This document shows positions 1-8,980 of a DNA stretch of 21,545 bases, piece after piece; positions within the stretch are counted from its first letter, which is position 1, and each line of letters opens with the position of its first letter. The stretch spans positions 18,697-40,241 of the forward strand of contig NW_003141823.1 of the NCBI RefSeq assembly GCF_000003605.2. The letters run 5' to 3'. Source of the stretch: Saccoglossus kowalevskii (Eukaryota > Hemichordata > Enteropneusta > Harrimaniidae). A program made the translations under genes and the position numbers. Under the pieces are notes generated by a model that saw only the letters and a program-made list of their open reading frames with translations, was not told the DNA's origin and searched no databases.

Positions 1-318
1 TGGCTTTGTTTTGATGACCAGACTGGTCAATGTGTGTAATCTGGCTTTGTTTTGATGATCAGTCTTGCCCAATAGAATATTTTTATGACTTGTATTGTAT
101 TAATTGTTATGCAAAATTGGGTCTATTGTTTATCCAAAATTTAACAGTTAGGAGCCCCTACTCTATAATTTCCTGGGGAGAACCCTTAGGCCCATATGTG
201 TGTGCTTGGGTTTGACTTGGTACCAGAAAGGGATATAACATGTATGAATTATTTCAAATGACAGAGCCCTCTCAGACGATGACTATATCTTTGTTTGTTC
301 ATATTTTGTTACCTCCAG
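1..318 (+). other. GPR143 intron (5' end outside window)
   Basis: No exon is visible. The first bases hold an imperfect direct duplication: tggctttgttttgatga at 1 recurs at 42. The open frame over 30-215 has no family resemblance and no splice signals that fit GPR143. Confidence 0.5.
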
Positions 319-428
319 CTGTGAACGCAGAATAGTGAATTTAGTACCTCACTACTTGGCTACATTAGCCCCAATGTTAATGGTTATGATATGTAATCCG
401 ATATTGTATTTCTTCTCTGCCCGAAATG
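319..428 (+). CDS. GPR143: GPR143 exon: extracellular loop 2 and TM5
   Basis: The acceptor is ctccag at 313-318 and the donor gtaagt starts at 429. The exon opens with the last base of a split codon, then 36 codons starting CERRIVNLVPHYL and ending FFSARN, then one base of the next codon. The Cys of CERR probably corresponds to the extracellular-loop cysteine of the family. Confidence 0.9.
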
Positions 429-1805
429 GTAAGTAACCATTTCATGATTCAGAAACTTTTTGAGAGATTCTTGTTTTGCAGTGTTTTCCATTCTGTTTAA
501 CAGAAGCAAAAAATGTTTAGGACAAACAGTTGTTTCTAGTGTTTCTAAAAATTAGTAATTTTACCAAAAAATTTAAAAATAAAAACTGGCAGAATAATTT
601 TTGTATACAGAACTTTGCAAATCAAACATAACTAAATAAAAATGTAAACAATTATAAAATATGATGGTAGGATGCCCATTTGTTGGAGCATAGTAACTCT
701 TTGATTCCACCTTTTTAAAAATGGCCGCCAATTTGAATAACTATGATGTAAGTTGTCACAAAATTATTATCACCATAGAAACATTCTGTGGTATACCTCT
801 CTTTTCCTTTTACTTTTGTTGTGTTGTTGGTAACAGCAAATTGTAGCGTTATTCAGTTTTCTCCTGTATACAATTAAGTAACAAAGTTTTATCGTATTTT
901 AATCTGCAGTGTCTAGTTTAATAAAAGCTAGATTTGGTCGATTCACCGACCAAGAGAGAGCTGTGATCAAACAAGTAAAAGAGAAATTTGCTCTGATTTT
1001 AGCCGTCTTCTATGTGTGGTAAGTCACCTTGTGCATTAACACATAGTGTTACATGACTTGCAGTGGGCATAAATGCAGTGAATCATGGGAAATATTTACA
1101 AATGTCCATTCTATACTAGGTTGCTATAGCTTATTGAATAATTCTTGTTTGTTTGTTGTTACAGTTGGTTGCCAAATGTAATCAATGCGGTTTTACTTTT
1201 CTTCAACTCGAGATACAAAGATAATAGCAGTATTGAGGCAGGAATTATCGTGATGGATGTTATGATGGTAAGGTCACAATTTTACTACTAAGTACACTAT
1301 TACAAAGAACAAAAATTGCAATTTTGTTATAAAAATTTTATTTTTAGTTTAAATTTTGGCCATTCAAAGATGAAGGGTAAATTATCCATCCACTCACTCT
1401 AATATCATAATTGTATGTAACTATGTTCTTTTCTCTATAACCATATTGTTTTCTTGACTGTCCATCCACCATATTTGGTCTATTAAAGTTAAATATTTAA
1501 TAGAAGCGCTTATAAACCAACAATCACAGTTCTTGTATACTTAATCATTAAAATGTTCCTTATTTTTGACCTCAGAAACTACAAAAAGAGTATTAACGCA
1601 GTTCAAGTAGTTTTCGTTTTTGGCATCCTTTTGCCATGAACTGATAATGATGAAAATATGACAAAAATGACATATAAACTTGAATTTGGCTTGAACCTCC
1701 ATAACAGAAAATACAATGGTTGACCTTATGTTTGAAATTCTAAGACTTTCCTGAAAAAAGATTAACTTATTGGAGAAAAAGTTCAGAAAAAAAATTATTT
1801 TCTCC

Positions 1806-1836
<31 letters not shown>

Positions 1837-2447
1837 TTTATAACACCCCCCCCCCCCCCAGTGGTAGTAAAAGGTATGACCCCACATTGGCTATACAATG
1901 GAAGAACTTGGCAAGGGAGGTGCATTTATAGTGGTAGTGAAATGTGTGACTTCACATTGGCTAGAAGTTGTGGAAGCCTGTTCAGCAGCATACACATTAG
2001 GATTATACCATTGATTCATTAAGGGTAGTTTAGTCTGGTATATGCTGTTATTCTAAGAATATGTACTTTGAAAAGTATTAGTTGTTTTAGATCATATATA
2101 AGAAATCAGAATAAATATATTCCTGTTTCTGTGCCTTTCTCCAAATCATTAGACTGCATGCCCATCAATTTATGAGTTACCACCCCTTCATGCATAATAG
2201 TAATGTCCATCAATATCATAATAACAATCTATGCCTCATTGCATACTAGGGTATTCTGAATCCTCTGCAAGCTTTCCTGAATGCACTTGTGTATCGTGGT
2301 TGGGCCGGTTGCTGTAATATAAAACGACCGTTTAGTCGAACACTGAATGAAGATGAACGTCCCGGACTGATGGAAAGTACATCGCAGTTATTGGACTCCG
2401 GACGTGTTAAAGAAACATCTCCATTACTGCTTAATAATGAAAACTGA
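319..2447 (+). CDS. GPR143: GPR143-like (ocular albinism 1) receptor, 3' part, four exons
   Basis: Joined exons 319-428, 910-1018, 1165-1267 and 2250-2447 give one frame of 172 complete codons and a TGA stop. The protein runs from CERRIVNLVPHYL (extracellular loop 2 into TM5), through NPILYFFSAR and the third cytoplasmic loop (FGRFTDQERAVIK), then TM6 with FYVCWLPNVINAVLLFF, TM7 with MMGILNPLQAFLNALVYRGW, and a cytoplasmic tail of about 44 residues after GWAGC. These match vertebrate GPR143 landmarks from memory (CERG...PHYV, ANPILF, ENERR..AVIK, CWLSNIIN, MGILNPAQGF, GWTGC). The family is a seven-helix receptor of melanosomes and related lysosome-like organelles that controls organelle size and number. 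The tail is shorter than the human one and ends with an ExxxLL sorting-type motif. The N-terminal half and promoter lie left of position 1. Function in this animal is inferred from the family. Confidence 0.92.
910..1018 (+). CDS. GPR143: GPR143 exon: third cytoplasmic loop and start of TM6
   Basis: The acceptor is ctgcag ending at 909; the donor gtaagt starts at 1019. The split codon G|TG gives Val. It is followed by SSLIKARFGRFTDQERAVIK and a hydrophobic run LILAVFYV, ending in a split Cys codon TG|T. The segment aligns with the human stretch around ENERRMGAVIK. Confidence 0.92.
1165..1267 (+). CDS. GPR143: GPR143 exon: TM6 and extracellular loop 3
   Basis: The acceptor is ttacag at 1159-1164 and the donor gtaagg starts at 1268. 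The exon reads (C)WLPNVINAVLLFFNSRYK and ends IVMDVMM in phase 0. The CWLPNVIN motif is close to CWLSNIIN of vertebrate GPR143 and is the clearest single family signature in the gene. Confidence 0.93.
1268..2249 (+). other. GPR143 intron with simple repeats and a dispersed-repeat fragment
   Basis: This 982-bp intron holds a piece of a dispersed repeat (about 1499-1575) that resembles 15961-16035. It also has an (AT)n run at about 1806-1833, a run of 14 C at 1846-1859, and a 70-bp-period imperfect duplication in which gtggtagt...cacattggcta starts at about 1860 and again at 1930. No coding signal is seen. Confidence 0.6.
1806..1859. repeat. (AT)n microsatellite followed by poly-C tract
   Basis: About 28 bases of alternating AT are followed 12 bases later by 14 consecutive C. 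On the - strand the C run is poly-G. It is likely to be length-polymorphic and hard to assemble. Confidence 0.9.
2250..2447 (+). CDS. GPR143: GPR143 last coding exon: TM7 and cytoplasmic tail
   Basis: The acceptor is actag ending at 2249; the exon is in phase 0 with a TGA stop at 2445-2447 (65 residues). It begins GILNPLQAFLNALVYRGW, the TM7 signature of the family, then CCNIKRPFSRTLNEDERPG and a short polar tail. The tail carries ETSPLL eleven residues from the C-terminus, an acidic dileucine pattern that in other proteins directs adaptor-dependent sorting to lysosome-related organelles. Confidence 0.93.
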   Translation, partial: GILNPLQAFLNALVYRGWAGCCNIKRPFSRTLNEDERPGLMESTSQLLDSGRVKETSPLLLNNEN

Positions 2448-2830
2448 ACTGGTTATTTTAGTCTTGCATTTTAGCGTTTAATTGATGTAATTTTTAGATT
2501 TCTATTGATTAATTGTACAAAGAAATGTCTGAAAGTCTAAAGTATTGTTTTTATTGACCACATTAAGACCCACATTAGACACAAGGCTTTAGTAAGTAGA
2601 TGCTGGACGGTTAATATGGTAAATGATTAATTGAATCATTTCACAACAAAGTTTGTTTTTGTTCGTACCAAACTATAGGAGATTTACATTTGATCCCAAA
2701 TTAACAGAAACAGTGTGCAAAAAGACAGGAAGTGATGAGGTTCTGAAAGTTTAGTTACTATCTATGGTTAATAAATCATTAACTTTGTTATTAACACTAA
2801 GAATGGGAAATATGGAGTCTGTGTAATATA
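2448..2830 (+). other. Probable GPR143 3' UTR
   Basis: AT-rich non-coding sequence follows the stop codon. The first canonical polyadenylation signal is AATAAA at 2770-2775. A GT-rich stretch (gtctgtgtaatatattttttgggtctg) follows from about 2818, as expected for a cleavage region. The exact end is inferred. Confidence 0.55.
2770..2775 (+). terminator. Polyadenylation signal AATAAA for GPR143
   Basis: It is the first AATAAA after the stop codon, about 320 bases downstream, with a GT-rich downstream element about 45 bases later. Other AATAAA words occur near 3270, 3318 and 3922, so alternative ends are possible. Confidence 0.5.
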
Positions 2831-5628
2831 TTTTTTGGGTCTGATTTTATTATTATTAGTGTATTTGTGATGAGAATTAGTCTCATTTGCATATCAGTTG
2901 ATACCTCAGTGACTTTTAGTCGGCCAATTCAGATGAAAATTAGTTTTTCTTATTCATCAGTGTATATTAATTACAGTTGTTTCTCATGTTAAGATCTAGT
3001 TTGAGTTTCTCTAGATTGTCAGGCTTATCTACACTAAATTCACATTTTAATATTTCACTCTTCTCTTCTCATTGGATCACTACAGTATGTTACCACACGT
3101 GTATTTTTCATGATGCACATAGAATTGACTCATTAAATCAGTGACAATTTTCTTACATCATTTTTTGGTTCTCAACAAATTACCCATCTGTTAAATACTA
3201 CAGTCTTCTTCCCAAGCCCTTTTCAAAAATCATAAATGTGAGTTTGTTTTGTTTTTTCAATACGAAAAAAAATAAATTAGAAAGCCGAAATAATCAATTA
3301 ACACCTTTCATATGCAAATAAATCATGATGCTTGAACAATTTGCTGGGGAGAATGCTGTGTATAAAAAACACTGAATTTCATTTTCAAAACAGTTTTTTT
3401 CTTTGTTTTTATTGATACATGTATCAAAACTATTCACTGCCTTTGTAACATGTCTACTGGTTAGATGTTAGTATTTATAAAAGAGTTAGAGTATTTGTAG
3501 TTCCTGTTCCTGTTCCTACAAGGTTATTTCTATTTTTACACTTATTTCCTAGATTATGTATTTTTTTTACTGTACACCATTGAATGGTTGAATTTATTCT
3601 AGTTTTATCTGTTCATACTCATTTACACTTGAGTTGTGAAGTGTATGTGTGTTATATTTTATTCAGAATACCTCAAAAGCTGTGTTTATTTGGTCAAATT
3701 AACAAAAAATTGAAGTATATTATAGGATGGTTGTCGTGGAACCACATGTCACAATTACCACTGGTAGTTTTATTTTGGTTGTTGCGGAAACTGTCATTTA
3801 TGAGGTTATAGTCTGTTTCTATTTTTACACTTATTTTCTAGATTATGTATTTTTTTTATTGTACATGATTGAATTTGTTTTATTTGTTATTGTAGTTTTC
3901 CTCATTCTTTTTATAAACAAATAAATTAAATAAATAGTTAAATTTGTTTTGTTATGATGTAAAAAGTTGAACATTGTACATTGCAATTAAAACACTGTTC
4001 ATAATATGTGCATACATACACCAGATAGTAATCTGATTGAGATATTAGCACTGGGCTTGTATAAATGACAGAGGCATGTCTGTGCTCAAAATAAGTGATA
4101 TTTTAATGATACAGTATAAATAGATGGAATTTTTGGTGCATTATATTCATATAAATTGTCTGAAATTTATGTGTAGTTGAACAGTGCGCAGAGAAAAAAA
4201 AAATGTAGTACCACTGTCCACTGATTAGACTCTATTATATGGCTCCCATATTTGGTGTAGAAACAATAACTAAATGCAGATTTCTTTGTTTCATTACATT
4301 ATCTGCAATTATTGATAAATAATTTGGTGATTTTCAGTACTAAGCTTATTAATCAGTAAGTTGATTTTAAGCTTTTTGATGATCAAGTTCTGTATCTTCA
4401 AACTTTGAATAAACCAAAGCATGTTAGGGCAGTGGTTGTCGTCGTTTCGCGTCCTGTTTGATATGGGACTCGTTGTGCAGTTTGTATACATGAAATTCGA
4501 ACACTGGTTTACAAGACCGCTGCTCTTTACATGTAATTCTTTAATGAGACTATGATAAACTGTAAATCACTACAATTTTGCTCGAGACAAAAGTCGGTGA
4601 AAATCTTGTCACAACGAAAATTTCTTTGGGGTGTTACATGGAGTGTCAACAACTTTCGTGAAATATTTTTGTGAATAACATCAAATCGTGAAAATTACAA
4701 CTTGGTCAATGAATAAATGTTGAATTGTCATAATTTTCAACATCTCCGAATGTTGACGATTACTTTCGCTTACCATTTGACAGTTCAACTTCATTTACTA
4801 AGTGTTTTTGAATCATATTCCTGGCGTATGTGGATTCACCTTCATGCTGAGTTTCCCAGCAATTCACAACAACTACAATATATCTCCCACATATTCATAG
4901 CATTAAGTGACTCAGAGCTTTCACGACAGAAAAATCAACAAATGTTACAATAGGAATATCATCTTTAATACAATCAGGACACTAAACACTGACAATAATG
5001 TAAAGAAAGCAATCAACGTAACTATACATCCATTAAGAATTTAAATACATTTACACCATTATAAAATATTATGTTTAAATTTATTTATCAAATCGCTGCC
5101 ATAAATGCACAGACCACCAACCATAGCAATACACTGGTGCCAAATATTAAAACGCTGACATGCTAAACAATGAATCAAGTTAAATAATACTAGCATGGTT
5201 TTTCCGCTACTAAAGCACACCAATGAAATTATCAACAAAGTAAGGTGGGACTAAGTAGGCTAAAAGCATCTGTTTCTGATCCAAATCAAAAAAAAAAAAA
5301 ATAATGCAGTGATACCAATTTTCACATATGTGAACAAGATATTGCGCCATCAACGGCAGGCAAATTCCTTCTTTCCCTTCTTTCTTTGTTTCAATTGAAA
5401 AAAACAAACTGCCCAGTGTGGTTTTTGGAACTGGCACGGATGCCGACCAGAAACGGATTTTATTTTTTGTTGGGCATTAGTATGTAACATGCATGTTAGT
5501 GCAAACTTTTCTGAAACTATCACTAATATAATTTCAAAGGTAAGTCGGACAATTTATCTACAGCATATCATCCCATTCGCTGTGAATGTCAATTTGTGAG
5601 GCCTTCACAGAATATTCACAAATTAGTA
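2831..5628. other. Intergenic AT-rich DNA with no supported gene
   Basis: No exon with both splice signals and a credible protein was found on either strand. A direct repeat of about 60 bp is present (3528-3590 and 3816-3877). Open frames here (3584-3811, 3727-3924, 4717-4953, 5210-5437 on the - strand) are low-complexity or lack splice and family support. Confidence 0.5.
3528..3877 (+). repeat. Direct repeat pair, about 60 bp, 288 bp apart
   Basis: The stretch ctatttttacacttattt, followed by (c/t)ctagattatgta, a T run and tgtaca..attgaat, occurs at about 3529 and again at about 3818. Copies differ at only a few positions. It could be a local duplication or the edges of a small decayed element. 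Confidence 0.65.
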
Positions 5629-5829
5629 TACTGTAGAGTACTTCATTTGCACTTGGAATTAATTTTTATTTTCGCTGAAGGAGTAGAATAAAATCCAGTG
5701 AATATAACTTTTTTTCCTATATTTTACATTCAGCTGGTCAAAAATCGATGAAAATAAATTCCATACAAAACACTCAAAAATTCTTTTCAGCGAAAATTAA
5801 TTCCAGCTAAAATAAAGTATTTTACAGTA
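5629..5829. mobile_element. Foldback MITE with TA ends (Tc1/mariner-like)
   Basis: The left arm from 5629 reads tactgtagagtactt and the right arm, read on the - strand from 5829, reads tactgtaaaatactt. The similarity continues through ggaattaatttt and ttcgctgaa for about 45-50 bases per arm. The ends can be read as TA-CTGTA...TACAG-TA, fitting the TA target duplication of Tc1/mariner elements. There is no coding capacity. The superfamily is an inference from the ends only. Confidence 0.7.
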
Positions 5830-7000
5830 TTCTTGCTTCAACCAAAAAATATTATTTCAATTATAGTGAATTGATAATTTATTGATTCTAAATACCATGT
5901 AAGCATGTAGCAGCATGGAATTGTGGGAAGGAAAACGATTGACCAGTGTTGCCAAAATGAGATGCTTGATATATAAAAATTACTGCATCTTGCAATTATT
6001 ATAAACAGCGCCCTCACACTACACCCGATTCAATCTATTCTTGAAAAGATCATTTTAAAAGTTGAGTGATTTTTTTTGCTGCAATTCATTTCAGTTGAGA
6101 ATAATTTATTGTGCTCTCACTGGTCTATAGTAACCAAGGTTACGGAAATGGGAATCAGACACTAAATGTAAATGTACAATCATAAATACCAACAGAGTGG
6201 TATTGTAACCACCAAAATAAATAAAGAACAGAAGTCATTAATTTCAGTTTCAAAAACTAATATCATCAATATACATCAGAGTTGATTTTGAGTTGGTGCA
6301 GGACAATGACTGCAGGATAATTGTTAAAATTATAGAATAAAATGGTTTCCCAGGAAACAAATTCCGTTAAACTTGATGAATAATGACGCATAGTTCATTT
6401 CTTGTACAATTGCTCATCATCTAAAACTGATTAATAAATAGCATGCTTAGCATTTAGAAAATTTTACAGACAATATTTGTTCCATTAGTAGCGCATGTAT
6501 AAATTACAAAAGTGTGTGTATGGTCATACTTTTAATTACCTACAATACAATACATGTAATATTTTACATGTGCTTCTAATAGAGCAAATACGATACACAT
6601 ATCAAAAACACACCAAGGAAGAAAATTCCCTTATTTTCAAAGGTGAAAAAAGTCAGCACCAGAAGTTACATCAATCAGAAAGTCAGAATCATTTGTGGAC
6701 ATGTATGAATACAGTGTTGTACTCAAAGATTCTATAAACAGAATAAAATGATAATTTCAGCCATTTTTAAGATCACATTAATTCAATACTAAAATAAAAT
6801 AAAAAAATTGCACACTATATCATTGCTCTCTTATGAATTTCAAACTTAAAATATAAAGAGCAAATACATTATTTGACTGATCTTTGATCTTGAAAAAAAA
6901 AGACTTTTCTAAGTAACATACCTGTAAATATCAGTCTGGTTACACGTCACTGGTTATTTAAGCTGATAATTCATGCAAACAAAGTGTTGATGAGTCATCA
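5830..7000. other. Intergenic AT-rich DNA
   Basis: No coding or RNA gene is seen. The only recognisable piece is at 6566-6596 (acatgtgcttctaatagag...), which matches the right end of the MITE at 15940-16080. Confidence 0.5.
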
Positions 7001-7060
7001 AATCTTATGTGTAATATGATTGGCTTGTTGCTTTAGATGTCTGGGTGTGGGAGCCAATCA
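6991..7060. promoter_or_regulatory. AP-1-type site and inverted pair of CCAAT motifs
   Basis: TGAGTCA at 6991-6997 is a perfect AP-1 consensus. TGATTGGCT at 7017-7025 and AGCCAATCA at 7052-7060 form a perfect 9-bp inverted repeat, each arm being a CCAAT core with the ATTGGCT/AGCCAAT context typical of NF-Y sites. The group could be an enhancer or promoter of a transcript between the two main genes. The second arm lies inside a candidate exon, so both readings cannot be fully right. Confidence 0.3.
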
Positions 7061-8301
7061 GAGACACTCTTTAAGTCACTACAATCACAGGTGAGACAGA
7101 CATATTGTTTTACTTGTTTAATATCAAATCAAATTTGCGGAATGTGTTTTTGTTGTGACTTGTAAATGAACAGCTTTAATACCAGTGTTTAAATCTACTG
7201 CACAGCAGTACTGTAAGTAAACAAGTCAATTTTCACTCAATATGATTGGTTTGAACTCACAAGTTACTGTCACATTTTCTCAGAAATTAAAGTGATTATT
7301 TCACCATGGTGTAATATTGAGTGCGAAATATTGAGTGCGAAATATTTAGAGTTTATTAGTGTCTAATACCAGAGATAACGTGTGGTAATGCGAGAAGCAG
7401 TGCTGATATGTTTCTAATGCGTAGCTCAGAAAGACTTGGTTTTGAGCTTGGCTATTTTTATACCACGAGTTATCACCTGTATTAGCCACAAAAAGAGCTC
7501 TTTATCAAATGTGCAACTGCATCAGCAATAACATCACAAAACTGACCATGAATGGACAAGTGAGAAAACTAGCAGCCTGGATACAATGTTAAATAATTTG
7601 AATTACTGAGTCAATTTTGAATCAAATCATCCGAGAATGTTGCTTTTCTCTAATGCAGACTAACATCTGGGTTTAAAAAATAATACAGGGTCAAAAGGTA
7701 ACACATTATATGGATCAAATACCGCAAAATATTACCGCAGCTAAACGAAAGGAGAGAGGATATCATAGTTGCTCATATGATAATGTTATTCACATGTACA
7801 TTTCAATAGTGAGTATCATGGTAAATATCACAACACAATGTTGACATATAAGACATGTCTATGGAGGAATGCTCGTTCAATGAGTAGACTCGGCTCGGTG
7901 CTCAGTGTCCAGTCCTTCATAGCAACAGACTCATAATTCATTTTAGATATCTCCATCATATCGCTGTCTATAATTTGCAGGTTTCTATGAAGGAAACAAA
8001 AAGTGAAATTGAGTTAAATGCTATTCAAAATTTTAAGAAAAAAAGATTTATTATTTATTTTATTATTTATCTAAAGAAGGAGATCCTTGAATCACCACAG
8101 AGCTCTCAAGAAGTTCAAGCTATTCTCCCCTCACCCCTACAAAATATGGTAATGATGTCCACATATGTTTTTTTCATTTCAGAATTGTTAGTTGATATTT
8201 GAAAAGTTACTTGTGAATTTCAGCAAATATCACAAACAAGCAAAATCAGCAAAGCCTATGCATTTACTAAAGACAATTTTTACATAAACAAATTAGCATA
8301 A
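7037..8301 (+). CDS. Candidate small three-exon gene, unknown protein (weak)
   Basis: Three segments join in phase 0: 7037-7090 (MSGCGSQSETLFKSLQSQ, donor gtgaga), 7981-8148 (acceptor atttgcag, donor gtaatg) and 8224-8301 (acceptor aatttcag, TAA stop at 8299-8301). The product would be 99 residues, mostly polar, with a lysine-rich middle and an AT-driven IIYFIIYL stretch. An AATAAA lies at 8375-8380. Against it: the second intron is only 75 bp, the ATG context is weak, no family is recognised, and gctttag before 7037 also looks like a splice acceptor, so the first segment may be internal. Chance is a real possibility. Confidence 0.25.
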
Positions 8302-8374
8302 AGTTTTGCATATGTAAATGACAGAGGTGTGTGTAAAAATACGTTTTATTTTTAATGATGTAGCATACATGTAC

Positions 8375-8380
8375 AATAAA
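8375..8380 (+). terminator. AATAAA downstream of the candidate small gene
   Basis: A canonical signal 74 bases after the TAA of the candidate gene at 7037-8301. It is meaningful only if that gene is real. Confidence 0.2.
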
Positions 8381-8501
8381 TATGATTGTTGGTTTATGTG
8401 CGTAACAATTGGACATGTGCTTTAAATATACATGTATAGCGAAATACAGTAAAAATTATTTAAGCACAGTGATATAATTGTACACCAAATCGCTACTGAG
8501 C

Positions 8502-8731
8502 TTTGGCAATGTTCCATCTGCTACGCATCACCCTGCCTCCCTGCGGTTTCCACCACTGACCAAGCCGACTTTGAACGCTGTCCATCCCCCTGGAGTTGTG
8601 AGTTTATCTGCAGGCTCCAGCCAGCAGTCTCTGCTCAGTGTCATGATGCAATTCACAGGCCAGTTGCATCACGCAGCTGTTCGCTGCAATGCCTGCGTCC
8701 GCAACTTGCTCCCACTTTTGCCTTTGCCAAA
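8502..8731. other. GC-richer block bounded by 8-bp inverted repeats
   Basis: The block is clearly richer in G and C than its flanks and begins TTTGGCAA (8502-8509) and ends TTGCCAAA (8724-8731). It stays open for 95 codons on the + strand (8478-8765) and has shorter open stretches on the - strand. No protein family is recognised in any frame. It may be an inserted element, or may include the missing last exon of TRAFD1: after an AG at 8723-8722 the - strand reads AKVGASCGRR to a TGA at 8655-8653. Confidence 0.45.
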
Positions 8732-8749
8732 ACTTTGTGTCTTGTGTCA

Positions 8750-8755
8750 TTTATT
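8750..8755 (-). terminator. Possible TRAFD1 polyadenylation signal
   Basis: AATAAA on the - strand lies 32 bases after the stop codon that would be used if the last visible TRAFD1 exon is read through its donor. It is relevant only for that unspliced 3' end. Confidence 0.25.
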
Positions 8756-8862
8756 GAAGCATTAATTGTGGGTTATATTGAACTACTTTAGACATGACTC
8801 AGTAAGAATAAAATGAACAGCATAAATGTGGTATGATTTGTAATGTTTTTGTGTTTACTTAC

Positions 8863-8980
8863 TTTTGCTCTTTGTCTCGGTGGGTTACTGTGTTCGTTTG
8901 CGACACTCTGATGACTGTTTCTACTGACTCTAGCAGCTCCACTGTCATTGGTTGCTGTACTGGTACGGGTACTTCCAGAC
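8863..8980 (-). CDS. TRAFD1: TRAFD1 last visible exon
   Basis: The acceptor is cgtag, the donor gtaagt. It reads (K)SGSTRTSTATNDSGAARVSR, then NSHQSVANEHSNPPRQRAK, resembling the basic NYRSRTAKAKPSK near the human C-terminus. If the donor is not used, translation would continue 24 codons to TAA at 8790-8788, adding a hydrophobic FMLFILFLL tail. Confidence 0.8.

Noticed and set aside
30-215. + strand 61-codon frame as an upstream GPR143 exon
   Set aside because: The translation does not resemble the receptor region that precedes the CERR exon and lacks fitting splice sites.
1541-1837. - strand 98-codon frame in a GPR143 intron
   Set aside because: Starts in the (AT)n microsatellite, low complexity, lies inside an intron and contains a dispersed-repeat fragment.
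4717-4953. + strand 78-codon frame
   Set aside because: No family, no flanking splice signals or polyadenylation signal tied to it, composition like the surrounding non-coding DNA.
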